63,617 nucleotides of DNA. Source: Nocardia sp. (GTDB lineage: Bacteria > Actinomycetota > Actinomycetes > Mycobacteriales > Mycobacteriaceae). Each line of letters starts with the position of its first letter. Position 1 is the first letter of the stretch. Shown here piece by piece: positions 51,389-59,528 of the stretch. Made by a program: the position numbers and the translations under genes. The notes below the pieces were generated by a model. That model was given only the letters and a program-made list of their open reading frames with translations, was not told the origin of the DNA and ran no database searches. The stretch is from positions 1 through 63,617 of the forward strand of contig JACIXH010000008.1 in the NCBI GenBank assembly GCA_014360565.1, read 5' to 3'.

Positions 51389-52642
51389 CTAGGCGGCGAG
51401 CCGAGCGCGGATCTCTTGGAGCTGGTCGGCTTCGAGTGCGAACCAGCCGATCCGGATGGCGAGGGTGAGGAAGGCCTCGACCCCGAACGCGAGCCGGGCG
51501 ATGCCTTCCTTCTCGGCCGGGTCGCCGCTGTCGGCGTGCTTGAGCCGTTCGAGCTGGAACCGCATCTCGACGACCGCGGTCGCGGCAGCATCGTGGAACG
51601 GTGAGGGCTCGTCGACGATGCGGCCGCCGTAGATGAAGCACAGCGCGGTGGCCCGTTTGGTCGGCAGCAGCTCGTTGGCCGGGTCGTCGTTCTTCCGGTA
51701 GGTCAGATCCTTGAGTTTGCGGCAGGGGGAGCGCTCGATCCAGCCCATGACGATCTCGTTCGGGAAGGCCTGGCGCATGAGCCGGTCGATCAGCTCGGTC
51801 AGCGAGCACGCGGCCTGGGAGACGCCGTCGACCGATGTTTCCATCGCCTGCCGGGCGCCGATGAGCTTGTTGCTCAGCCGCGTGCTCATCTCGTTGAGCA
51901 GGGTCCGGGTCGGACCGGCGGCCAGGGTGCGCAGGTCGGCGATGAGCTGGCTCAGGTCGCCGGCGGTCTCGACTGGTCGCGCGTCCATCGCGCGCAGATC
52001 GAAGTCGACCTCGATCAGACCGGTGAGCACCGAGTCGAGCGCGAGCAGCCCCCGCACGACCGAGGTCGCGCCGTCGCCGCTTTGCCCGAGCAGGGTGCGG
52101 ACCTTCTTCTCCGGCACGTAGGCCATGAGGTCGTCGAACGCCACGGCGAAAGGCTGGACCTTTTCGTTGAGCCAGCGCAGCAGCGCGGTGACCGCGGCCG
52201 CGTCGGCGCGGTAGGCCTTGGCCAGCCGGTCATAACGGGCGGCGCCGAGGAACCGCTTCGCGAACAGCTGCCAGCCGTCGTCGGTCATGCGCTTGCCCCA
52301 GCGGTCCACCTCGATCTCCGGCATGGCGGTCAAGCGCTGGAGGAACTCGTCGAGCTCCTCCGTCGCGTCGAGGTGGTCCGTCAACTCCTCGAGCCAGTCG
52401 AACCGCTCCGACAGCGGCCGTGGGTCGCGGTCGTCGACGACGATATGCGCGACGGCCACGACGACATCGAGAAGCAGCAGGATCGAGGGCCCGAGACCGA
52501 TCACCCGAAGCTGGTCGGGGGGAAGCGTTTCCAGCTCTCGCGCCAACCGCGAGCGCGGCATCGCGGTGAACGTCGTGGCCGGCGATGCCGCCGACGTCGT
52601 GGCCAGGTTCTGCGAGGGAGGGTCGTCCCGTTCGCTCATCAT
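51389..52642 (-). CDS. Hypothetical protein, 417 aa
   Basis: Unrecognised, mostly helical and acidic protein. One hydrophobic stretch lies at ~45-65 (LGPSILLLLDVVVAVAHIV). WLEELTDHLDATEELDEFLQRL and a middle region SLTELIDRLMRQAF follow. Two adjacent ATGs at 52642/52639 have GGAG upstream. It lies between the terminator before recombinase 1 and the transposon left end, on the recombinase strand, so it may belong to the plasmid maintenance block. No catalytic motif found. Confidence 0.6.
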   Translation of the reverse strand: MMSERDDPPSQNLATTSAASPATTFTAMPRSRLARELETLPPDQLRVIGLGPSILLLLDVVVAVAHIVVDDRDPRPLSERFDWLEELTDHLDATEELDEFLQRLTAMPEIEVDRWGKRMTDDGWQLFAKRFLGAARYDRLAKAYRADAAAVTALLRWLNEKVQPFAVAFDDLMAYVPEKKVRTLLGQSGDGATSVVRGLLALDSVLTGLIEVDFDLRAMDARPVETAGDLSQLIADLRTLAAGPTRTLLNEMSTRLSNKLIGARQAMETSVDGVSQAACSLTELIDRLMRQAFPNEIVMGWIERSPCRKLKDLTYRKNDDPANELLPTKRATALCFIYGGRIVDEPSPFHDAAATAVVEMRFQLERLKHADSGDPAEKEGIARLAFGVEAFLTLAIRIGWFALEADQLQEIRARLAA

Positions 52643-53115
52643 CGTGTTCTTGCTCCGATCCGGCGGTGGTCGCCGAAGTAGTGGAACCGGGTACGCCGAA
52701 GAGAGGCGCCTGTCGCCGGAAAGCAAGAACTGAGCAAAGGATCACCGTGGTTCAACGCGCCGCGTTAACCCAGGTGACGTAACATCGGGGTGGTCGTCCA
52801 AGACACCTCGAGGCCCTGCCGGTTCCGATTCCCGGCTAGGGCCTCGGCGTTTTCCAGGGGTTTCCTGTGGTTCGCTGGACCGCCCTGGCGATCCACCTCG
52901 TAGTCTAGATGTTGTGTCCGACAGATGGGAACAACACAAGGTGTTGCGAGTCGCACGGATGTAATTCCGACTTACAGCGACCCCGCCGCTACCGAATCCG
53001 GCCGAAAATCACCCTCCCGCCGACACTTCGCGCGCCCGGGGGTTTCTCACACACAATTTTTTGGTGTAGCACCGGACAAATGCACTTATCCGGAGTCAGA
53101 ACGTCGAAAGCCCCC
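52643..53115. other. Gene-free region left of the transposon
   Basis: 473 bp with no convincing gene. It holds a strong hairpin at 52809-52846 and ordinary sequence elsewhere; the final CCCCC (53111-53115) abuts the transposon end and may be its target-site duplication. Confidence 0.5.
52809..52846 (+). terminator. Long hairpin followed by TTTT
   Basis: CGAGGCCCT-GCCGG pairs with CCGGC-T-AGGGCCTCG (one bulge) around an ~8-nt loop, then CGGCGTTTTCC. It looks like a rho-independent terminator for rightward transcription. Confidence 0.55.
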
Positions 53116-53210
53116 TGTCAGTTTCAGAAGTGGGCGTCATAAATTCCTGGGGTTTTACCTCCGATTGCAGTCGTCTTCTGACATTCTGAGTGCAGAAGTG
53201 GACTGCACAA
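53116..53210 (+). repeat. Transposon left terminus with three TniA-type binding repeats
   Basis: The end begins TGTCAG. Repeat 1 is TTCAGAAGTGGGCGTCA (53122-53138). Repeat 2 is inverted and reads TGTCAGAAGACGACTGC on the minus strand (53167-53183). Repeat 3 is TGCAGAAGTGGACTGCACAA (53191-53210). The TCAGAAGACGACTGC core and the direct-inverted-direct order agree with the Tn402/Tn5053 IRt as I remember it. Confidence 0.72.
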
Positions 53211-53241
53211 TCGGTCAACCAGGCGGCGTTCGGAGGCTGCG

Positions 53242-54924
53242 ATGGACGCGGACAAGTTCGACGTCGCCGAGACTGGTGTGCTGACCGCGTCGGGCGAGGA
53301 GTGGGAGCAGGCACGGTCGCGGTTTGCAGTGCTCAGCGAACTAGCGGATCGATCCTCGATCGGTACCGCCGCGGTCGAGGACGCGGCACAGCAGTTGGGG
53401 GTCTCGCCCCGGCGGGTGTACGTGTTGCTGTCCAGGCTCCGGAATGGGGGAGGGGCGGTCTCCGATCTGTTGGTCTCCGCATCGTCAGGCGGGCGCGGAC
53501 GGCCCCGCGTGCCAGCCGAGGTGGATGAAGTGATCGCCGAGCACATCAACCGTGATTTTATGGCTCGCCAGAAACTCAGTGTCGCTGCGCTGCATCGCCG
53601 TATCGCGCTGGCCTGCCACCGCGCTGGACTACCGATCCCAGCCCGCAACACAGTCAATGCTCGGATCGTAGCGTTGCACCCGGGCCGCGTCGCACGCTCG
53701 CGTGGCGGCCCGGATGCCGCTCGATCGCGGCAATCCGCTGGCGATGTCCCGCCGCCGGTGACGACTGTTCTGCAGCAAGTCCAGATCGATCACACCGTGG
53801 TCGATTTGATGATCGTCGACGAATACGACCGGGTGCCGATCGGACGTCCTTATCTCACGATTGCAATCGATGTCTTCAGCCGCTGCGTGCCAGGGTTCGT
53901 TGTCACACTCGATCCGCCGTCCGCAGTGTCGGTCGGGTTGTGTCTGGGCCGGGTGTGCTCGGACAAGAGCGTATGGATCGATGCTCTGGGCCTCGGCGCG
54001 GATGTGCGGTGGCCGATGGCCGGAAAGCCGCACCGCTTGTACGTCGACAATGCGTCCGAATTCAAAAGCGAAGCGCTACAACGCGGTTGCGAGCAACACG
54101 GCATCGACCTCGGATACCGACCACCCGGCCGGCCGCATTACGGCGGGATCGTCGAACGCATCATCGGCACCGTCATGAACCAGGTCCACGAACTCCCCGG
54201 CACCACGTTCTCGAACCCAACGCAGCGGGGTAGCTACGACTCGGAGGGCGCAGCAGCACTGACGTTACGAGAGTTGGAACGTTGGCTGATCCTGGCCATC
54301 GCGGCCTACCACGCGGATGTGCACACCGGCCTGAGCCGGAGCCCCGCTGCGCAGTGGACCAGCAGCACCGACGCCGACACCGCTCTGTCGACGTCGACAG
54401 TGGTGGACGAGACCGCATTCCTGGTGGACTTCCTCCCCGTCATACGGCGCCGCCTGACCCGGACAGGGTTCGTCATCGACCACATCCAGTACTTCTCCAA
54501 TGCTCTAAAACCATGGATCGCCCGACGAGAGAAGCTGGGCCAGTTCGTGATCCGACGTGATCCGCGAGATCTGAGCAGGGTATGGGTCCTGGACCCAGAC
54601 AACGGCAGCGGGTATGTCGAGGTGCCGTACCGGACGATGTCGCATCCGGCGGTGACATCGTGGGAACACCGCGCAGCAGTCACGCGCCTTCGAGAACACG
54701 GGCGAGCGGCCATCGACGAGCACGCTCTGTTCGCAATGATCGAGCAGATGCGTCAGATAGCCACGTCGGCACAGAGGGACACCAGACGAGCCCGGCGTAA
54801 TCGCAGTCGCCGTTCCCACCTGAGCAACATCGCCACACCACCGAACACTCAAAGCCCGCCCGAGCACGGCCCAGGCACCGACGACGTGTCGGTTCCAATC
54901 TTCGACGACATCGAAGAATGGTGA
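53242..54924 (+). CDS. tniA: TniA DDE transposase, 560 aa
   Basis: N-terminal HTH-type DNA-binding domains (residues ~40-70 and 100-150) precede an RNase-H-fold catalytic core: Asp183 (QIDHTVVDLM), Asp269 (LYVDNASEF) and Glu305 (GGIVERIIGT), with exactly 35 residues between the last two (DD35E). A Mu-type beta-barrel region (SRVWVLDPDNGSGYVEVPYR) and a basic C-terminal tail follow. TniA/TnsB enzymes cut and join the transposon ends. GGAGG lies 6 nt before ATG 53242 and the terminal repeats are immediately upstream. TniB starts 4 nt after its stop. Confidence 0.93.
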   Translation: MDADKFDVAETGVLTASGEEWEQARSRFAVLSELADRSSIGTAAVEDAAQQLGVSPRRVYVLLSRLRNGGGAVSDLLVSASSGGRGRPRVPAEVDEVIAEHINRDFMARQKLSVAALHRRIALACHRAGLPIPARNTVNARIVALHPGRVARSRGGPDAARSRQSAGDVPPPVTTVLQQVQIDHTVVDLMIVDEYDRVPIGRPYLTIAIDVFSRCVPGFVVTLDPPSAVSVGLCLGRVCSDKSVWIDALGLGADVRWPMAGKPHRLYVDNASEFKSEALQRGCEQHGIDLGYRPPGRPHYGGIVERIIGTVMNQVHELPGTTFSNPTQRGSYDSEGAAALTLRELERWLILAIAAYHADVHTGLSRSPAAQWTSSTDADTALSTSTVVDETAFLVDFLPVIRRRLTRTGFVIDHIQYFSNALKPWIARREKLGQFVIRRDPRDLSRVWVLDPDNGSGYVEVPYRTMSHPAVTSWEHRAAVTRLREHGRAAIDEHALFAMIEQMRQIATSAQRDTRRARRNRSRRSHLSNIATPPNTQSPPEHGPGTDDVSVPIFDDIEEW

Positions 54925-54928
54925 ATCG

Positions 54929-55894
54929 ATGAACAACGACGCCCACAACGCTCCCGAAGGCGACGATGACGACCGTAGCTGCAACGACATCGACGTTGAT
55001 CGCGCGGACCTCACCCACCTGCGAAGTTCGGTCAGACCGGTCGCAGTTCTTTCTGCTGCACAACGGATCAGGCACATTCGCACCGAACGGTGGATCGGGT
55101 ATCCGCGTGCACAGTCGGTCATCGAGCACCTCGAGACGCTACTGGGGTGGCCGGACCGACAACGAATGCCGAACATGCTTCTGATCGGACCGACGAACAA
55201 CGGCAAGTCGATGATCATCGAAAAGTTCCGCCGTGCACACCCTGCCGTCAGCTTGCCCAATCGCGAGCAGGTACCGGTGTTGTGTATGCAGATGCCACCG
55301 GACCCAGCACCCGCACGGTTCTACCTGGCGATGCTCGCCGCACTCGGAACGCCGATCCGGCCACGGAGCCGAGTCCACGAACTCGAACAGCAAGCGGTAA
55401 CGCTGCTGCGAGCGACCGGGGTTCGGATGCTGATCATCGACGAGCTCCACAATGTTCTCGCCGGCCGCGACAACGTGCGCCGAGAATTTCTGAACCTGTT
55501 GCGGTTTCTGGGCAACGAGCTGCGGATCCCTCTTGTCGGAGTCGGGACCCGAGAGGCGTACCTCGCGATCCGCAGCGATGCACAGTTGGAGAACCGTTTC
55601 CACCCCATGACGCTGCCGATCTGGACCAACGACACCGACACCCGCTCCCTGCTGGCGAGCTTCACCGCCAGCTTTCCGTTGCGTGCGCCCTCGCACCTGA
55701 CATCGGCGGAGATGACCGATTACCTCCTCACCCGGTGTGAGGGCACCATCGGCGAACTGGCCACGCTGCTGACCGCGGCCGCAGCGACCGCAATCGAAGC
55801 CGGAGAGGAATCGATCACCTCGCAGGTGTTGACCCAGACCGCCTACTCCGGGCCCACCGAACGCCGCCGCCACTTCGAACGGCACCTGGCATGA
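54929..55894 (+). CDS. tniB: TniB AAA+ transposition regulator, 321 aa
   Basis: Walker A is GPTNNGKS at residues 87-94, Walker B is LIIDE at 168-172, followed by LHNVLAGRDNVRREFLNLLRFLGNEL, the TniB/TnsC sensor region with a conserved Asn/Arg pair. The N-terminal 45 residues are acidic. The family forms ATP-dependent filaments on target DNA and activates TniA. The stop overlaps the TniQ start (ATGA), so the two are translated together. Confidence 0.93.
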   Translation: MNNDAHNAPEGDDDDRSCNDIDVDRADLTHLRSSVRPVAVLSAAQRIRHIRTERWIGYPRAQSVIEHLETLLGWPDRQRMPNMLLIGPTNNGKSMIIEKFRRAHPAVSLPNREQVPVLCMQMPPDPAPARFYLAMLAALGTPIRPRSRVHELEQQAVTLLRATGVRMLIIDELHNVLAGRDNVRREFLNLLRFLGNELRIPLVGVGTREAYLAIRSDAQLENRFHPMTLPIWTNDTDTRSLLASFTASFPLRAPSHLTSAEMTDYLLTRCEGTIGELATLLTAAAATAIEAGEESITSQVLTQTAYSGPTERRRHFERHLA

Positions 55895-57120
55895 CACCAG
55901 CTGATGCTCCTGCAGCACTTGCTCACAGCGGGCATCAACGCTGGCCACTGCACCCGCAACCACTACCTGGTGAGACTCTGACGTCGTGGCTGGCCCGGAC
56001 CAGCGAACAGTATTCGTCGATCACCGCAGCGGACCTTCTCGGTGGGCTCGGCCTTGAGACTTCGGGCGTGGACCTGGACCGCGACACACCCGAGCCGATT
56101 TTGAATGCGCTCGCCCAGAGGAGTACCTCTGCTGCGGAACGGCTGCGGGAGATGACGTTGGCGGGCTGCACGCCCTGGCTCCTCGACAGCACCGACCCCG
56201 CCGAATGCGACTTCGACACCTACGTCCACCAGTTCTCTGTCTTACTGCCACCGGGTCTGGCAATGGCCGATCGACGTCGACGCGCACCGCCCGCCGGCAC
56301 ATGGCTTCCCTGGGTGAGCGAGCTCGATACGCGGGCATGCCCCCTGTGTATCGACGACCTCGACACAGACACCGATATCGCGGTCATGCTGGCTCAGCAG
56401 TACCCAATGCTGACCAGCTGCACGAAGCATCTCTGCCGGTTGGAATTCTGCGCTGTCGTGCCCGGCAGACTGGTTTTCTGGGACAGAACACCGCCCGGCT
56501 CGGACGAACACGCACCACCGATACCGGTCGCGGCGGCCGTCGCAGAAATCGACAGACGCTCTATCGCCGCGTTGACGAGCGGGGCGGTCGAGCTCGGCGG
56601 AGGCCATGTACATGCAGCAGTGTGGTTCAGGCTGCTGCGCACCGTCGTTGACGAAGTGTCTACACCGCTGGTCCGCACCGGATGGTGGGCGGAGCCACTG
56701 AGCGCGATATGGAAATCGACAGGGCATCCTCGCCCGCTGCGGACATCATGGGTTCCGTTCGAGGAACTGCGGTGGGACGAGCAAGCGAAAGTCCTGCTCG
56801 CAGCGGCGACCGCGATCGTCGCGGTCGAGAACGATGAGATAACCGCAAGCGGAGCTGACGCTTGCCTGCTGCGCCCACGCTCCTACAAGCCGGTCGATCC
56901 AGGGACTCCTCCGACGAGGTCTCACAATCCGGTACCCGCCCGCAGCGTCTGGGACGGCGTGATTGCGGCGATCGATGCCGCTGTCGCGGCCGCCCGCGTC
57001 GACAGCGACGCCGCCCGATCTCTGTTCGGATTCGCTCGAACGGGTTGCCGCACCGAGGAAGACGTCGACGAGCTGGCCTACGCCTTCGTCGAGCTCGGCA
57101 TTCGACTGGACTGGGACTGA
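55891..57120 (+). CDS. tniQ: TniQ target-selection protein, 409 aa
   Basis: The N-terminus shows the TniQ signature PLPGETLTSWLARTSEQY. A zinc-binding motif consists of Cys150/Cys153 (ACPLC) and Cys177/His180 (SCTKH). The rest is helical. At 409 residues it matches classical Tn5053 TniQ size. TniQ links TniB to target choice. No CRISPR or Cas gene is nearby, so this is not a CRISPR-associated transposon. Confidence 0.92.
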   Translation: MTPADAPAALAHSGHQRWPLHPQPLPGETLTSWLARTSEQYSSITAADLLGGLGLETSGVDLDRDTPEPILNALAQRSTSAAERLREMTLAGCTPWLLDSTDPAECDFDTYVHQFSVLLPPGLAMADRRRRAPPAGTWLPWVSELDTRACPLCIDDLDTDTDIAVMLAQQYPMLTSCTKHLCRLEFCAVVPGRLVFWDRTPPGSDEHAPPIPVAAAVAEIDRRSIAALTSGAVELGGGHVHAAVWFRLLRTVVDEVSTPLVRTGWWAEPLSAIWKSTGHPRPLRTSWVPFEELRWDEQAKVLLAAATAIVAVENDEITASGADACLLRPRSYKPVDPGTPPTRSHNPVPARSVWDGVIAAIDAAVAAARVDSDAARSLFGFARTGCRTEEDVDELAYAFVELGIRLDWD

Positions 57121-57309
57121 AGCGCGCTAGATCGCCACACGTTTCCCTACGCTTTCAGGCGGAAATCGATCGCCTCCTGTAGTCACCAACGTTATTTGTG
57201 CGGTGACCGACGAGAATTTTCCTTCCCGCACCGTAGACCCACAAACCACCAGCTGAGCGTGGTTTCGGATCCAGAAAATGTGTCGGAGCTGCCCGCTACA
57301 GTCCTTTCC
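57121..57309 (+). promoter_or_regulatory. Candidate resolution/promoter region before recombinase 2
   Basis: GTGCGG and CCGCAC arms flank ~23 bp (57198-57232). GTGTCGG-N9-TACAGT (from ~57279) lies just before the ATG and resembles the leader of recombinase 1. This is where Tn5053 has its res site. No recombination site is proved. Confidence 0.45.
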
Positions 57310-58476
57310 ATGACAGAACGCCAGCCAGCAGCCGGCCCGAACACTGTCCCAGCTGTCGTGTCGGGTGGCGCTGCAGTGTTTCCGGACCTGACGCCCGAGG
57401 TTGCCGCCCGGATAGAGCGGTCGATGGCTGCATCGCGGTCCGCCGGTACCCGGCGGGCTTACAGCTCGGCGTGGCGACGCTTCGAAACCTGGTGTATCAC
57501 CATCGGACAGATCCCGCTACCGGCGCACCCCGCGACGGTGGCGTCATACCTCGTCGCCGCGGCCGACACACTCACCGCCGAGGGGATGCGGGCGTATGCG
57601 CCGGCGACATTCGGCAAGTGGGTTGCCGCGATCGCCGACCGCCACCGCAGCGCCGGCTACGACAACCCGTGCGGACACGAAATGGTGCGCGCCACCCTCG
57701 CAGGTATTCGCCGGGATTATGCGTCGGCGGGGGAGCGGCCACGCAACCCGCGGGCACCGCTGCTGACCTCCGACATCACCACGATCGTCGACCACGCACG
57801 TCGCAGTGCTGTCGGGTGGGCGTCCGAGGTGCTCGAGCGCCGCGACACTGCGCTGCTGCTGATGGGCTTCACCGGCGCGTTTCGTCGCAGTGAACTCGTA
57901 GCGCTCGAATGCCGCGATGTCCGCCGCGACCGTCTCGACGGCGCGCACATACGAATCCGGAAGTCCAAGACCGACCAGGCCGGCACCGGAGCAGTGAAAG
58001 CACTACCGTTCACCAACGGCCACGAGTCCTGCTCGGTCTGCGCGTGGGTGCGATGGTTGCAGCTCGTCGCGGCGTTCGACACCGGTGGCAGAGTGGCGGT
58101 CATTCGACTGCTCTCCCGTGCAACACCATTCGACTCTCATGTGTGCCGGGGAGCATTGCCCGCCGCCGACAAATCTTCGCCGCTGTTCCGATCGGTCCGC
58201 AAGAATGGCAACCTCTCCGACACTGCGCTCTCCGGGGCTGCGGTGCACACCGCGATCCGTCGCCGCGCCGCTCGCGCCGGCTTCGACCCCGAGACGGTCA
58301 CACAGTTGGGTGGGCATTCGTTGCGGGCAGGATTCGTCACCCAAGCATTCCGCAACGGCGCAGACGCCCACGCCATCATGCGCCAGACCGGCCACACCAC
58401 CCCTGGGATGGTCGAAATCTACGCCCGTGAGCACGCACCCATGCTCGGCAACGCCGTCACCGACCTCGGGCTATGA
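57310..58476 (+). CDS. Tyrosine recombinase (module 2, transposon), 388 aa
   Basis: Complete active site: Arg192 (GAFRRSEL), Lys220 (RKSKTDQ), His336/Arg339 (GGHSLRAGF), His362 (TGHTTPGM) and Tyr371 (EIYAREH). The core-binding domain is at ~45-140, and CSVCAWVRW parallels the CPPC insert of recombinase 1. Identity with recombinase 1 is clear at motifs but low elsewhere, so the duplication is old or they were acquired separately. It sits right after tniQ and probably resolves transposition cointegrates in place of TniR. ATG 57310 fits the family N-terminus; the frame starting at 57196 is non-coding before it. Confidence 0.9.
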   Translation: MTERQPAAGPNTVPAVVSGGAAVFPDLTPEVAARIERSMAASRSAGTRRAYSSAWRRFETWCITIGQIPLPAHPATVASYLVAAADTLTAEGMRAYAPATFGKWVAAIADRHRSAGYDNPCGHEMVRATLAGIRRDYASAGERPRNPRAPLLTSDITTIVDHARRSAVGWASEVLERRDTALLLMGFTGAFRRSELVALECRDVRRDRLDGAHIRIRKSKTDQAGTGAVKALPFTNGHESCSVCAWVRWLQLVAAFDTGGRVAVIRLLSRATPFDSHVCRGALPAADKSSPLFRSVRKNGNLSDTALSGAAVHTAIRRRAARAGFDPETVTQLGGHSLRAGFVTQAFRNGADAHAIMRQTGHTTPGMVEIYAREHAPMLGNAVTDLGL

Positions 58477-59528
58477 AACCGGAATCGAACGGAATTACGT
58501 TCGGCTCGGTGGCTTATGGCATCTCGGGTCTCGGCCGCTCCGCAGAACACACATGGGCATTGTTCTGCGACTGGTGCGCTGCCAGCGACCGGTCGTCGCT
58601 GCCTGCTACACCGTCCACACTGGCAGAGTTTCTTGACCACCACCCTGCCGCAGTCGCCACGCAGCGTCGTCGAGTATCGGCTGTCAACGCTGCCCACCGC
58701 AGTCGCGGTATGGCCGAACCCGGTCGCTCGGTCCCCATTCGGCTCGCTCTCGCAGAGCGCCGCCGGGAACGTCTTGTCGAGATCCGTGATAGCGCTGCAT
58801 CGATCATCGACAGCATTCCGTCGACTGGATGGCCATACGGGCTGTTCGGGCGACGTGATGCACTGATATTGACTTTGGTGTCTGCCGGACTGACTTACCG
58901 TGACATCAGCACTCTGCGCCGCGGCGACATCAACGTCGCAGGGCCGGACCTGATCGTTTCCGGCCTGCACCGTGTCACCCCGACCATGCTCGGCAGTTAC
59001 GGTGAGTCCGGTCCGGTGTCGGTGTACCGGCGCTGGGCGCAACTTCAGTCGATGTTCGATCGCTCCGCGAGTATCTCGATGCTCCGTGAATTTCTCGACC
59101 CCGATCGCTCACCTTCGATGTCTGCGTCTCCGGTGGTGACAGCGCAGCACGCGGAGGAGCCGCTTGTGGTTCGTATCGACCGCTGGGGCTACACACCCTG
59201 GACACCGGAACCGCTCACAGTGCAGTCGCTGTCCGCACTGACGCGCGCTCACCTGAACGGTCGGCCGGCTGCGCATCGACCGCGCACCCTGTGGACGACG
59301 AACGACCCCGACAGTGCTGTTCTACACGGAGCAGAACCAGGTCGATCGGGCTTCGTTCTGGACAATGCCTACTACGAGCACGGGATTCGTGCCCGGCGTG
59401 ACGCACACATCCGCCTCGCCGAGCTCGACGATCGGTTCGACGACATCAATGACCGCGTCGACGATCTTTTGCGCACTCTCGTCGACATTCTCGACGAACA
59501 CGACGGATGGGATCGCGGCGACTGTTGA
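58473..59528 (+). CDS. Catalytically degenerate recombinase partner (module 2), 351 aa
   Basis: ATG overlaps the recombinase stop (ATGA). A core-binding-like domain (HTWALFCDWCAASDRSSLPA, then RRVSAVNAAHRSRGM) leads into GWPYGLFGRRDALILTLVSAGLTYRDISTLRRGDINV, nearly the same as the partner at 49148. The catalytic Arg position is Thr and no HxxR...Tyr follows. The C-terminus is an acidic coiled helix (LAELDDRFDDINDRVDDLLRTLVDIL). The last 83 bp overlap the antisense methyltransferase frame. It may be a DNA-binding helper, analogous in role to TnpT beside TnpS. Confidence 0.78.
   Translation: MKPESNGITFGSVAYGISGLGRSAEHTWALFCDWCAASDRSSLPATPSTLAEFLDHHPAAVATQRRRVSAVNAAHRSRGMAEPGRSVPIRLALAERRRERLVEIRDSAASIIDSIPSTGWPYGLFGRRDALILTLVSAGLTYRDISTLRRGDINVAGPDLIVSGLHRVTPTMLGSYGESGPVSVYRRWAQLQSMFDRSASISMLREFLDPDRSPSMSASPVVTAQHAEEPLVVRIDRWGYTPWTPEPLTVQSLSALTRAHLNGRPAAHRPRTLWTTNDPDSAVLHGAEPGRSGFVLDNAYYEHGIRARRDAHIRLAELDDRFDDINDRVDDLLRTLVDILDEHDGWDRGDC

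Larger units (their letters stand above)
53116..59528 (+). mobile_element. Tn402/Tn5053-like transposon: left end, tniA-tniB-tniQ and a tyrosine-recombinase pair
   Basis: Order: left terminal repeat (53116), tniA, tniB, tniQ, then a tyrosine recombinase and its degenerate partner in the place where Tn5053 has res and the serine resolvase tniR. In Tn5053 cargo follows tniR before the far end; here the methyltransferase-MmpL-CstR genes would be cargo. The right end was not found in the window, so the end given is that of the last recombinase gene and the element may continue past 63617. Confidence 0.75.

Noticed and set aside
52809-52846. Possible tRNA T-arm or attB (GGTTCCGATTCC)
   Set aside because: The loop is not TTCRANY and no acceptor, D or anticodon arms can be drawn; explained better as a terminator hairpin.
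53116-57120. CRISPR-associated (Tn7-like) transposon
   Set aside because: TniQ is present but there is no cas gene or CRISPR repeat array in the window; gene sizes fit Tn5053.
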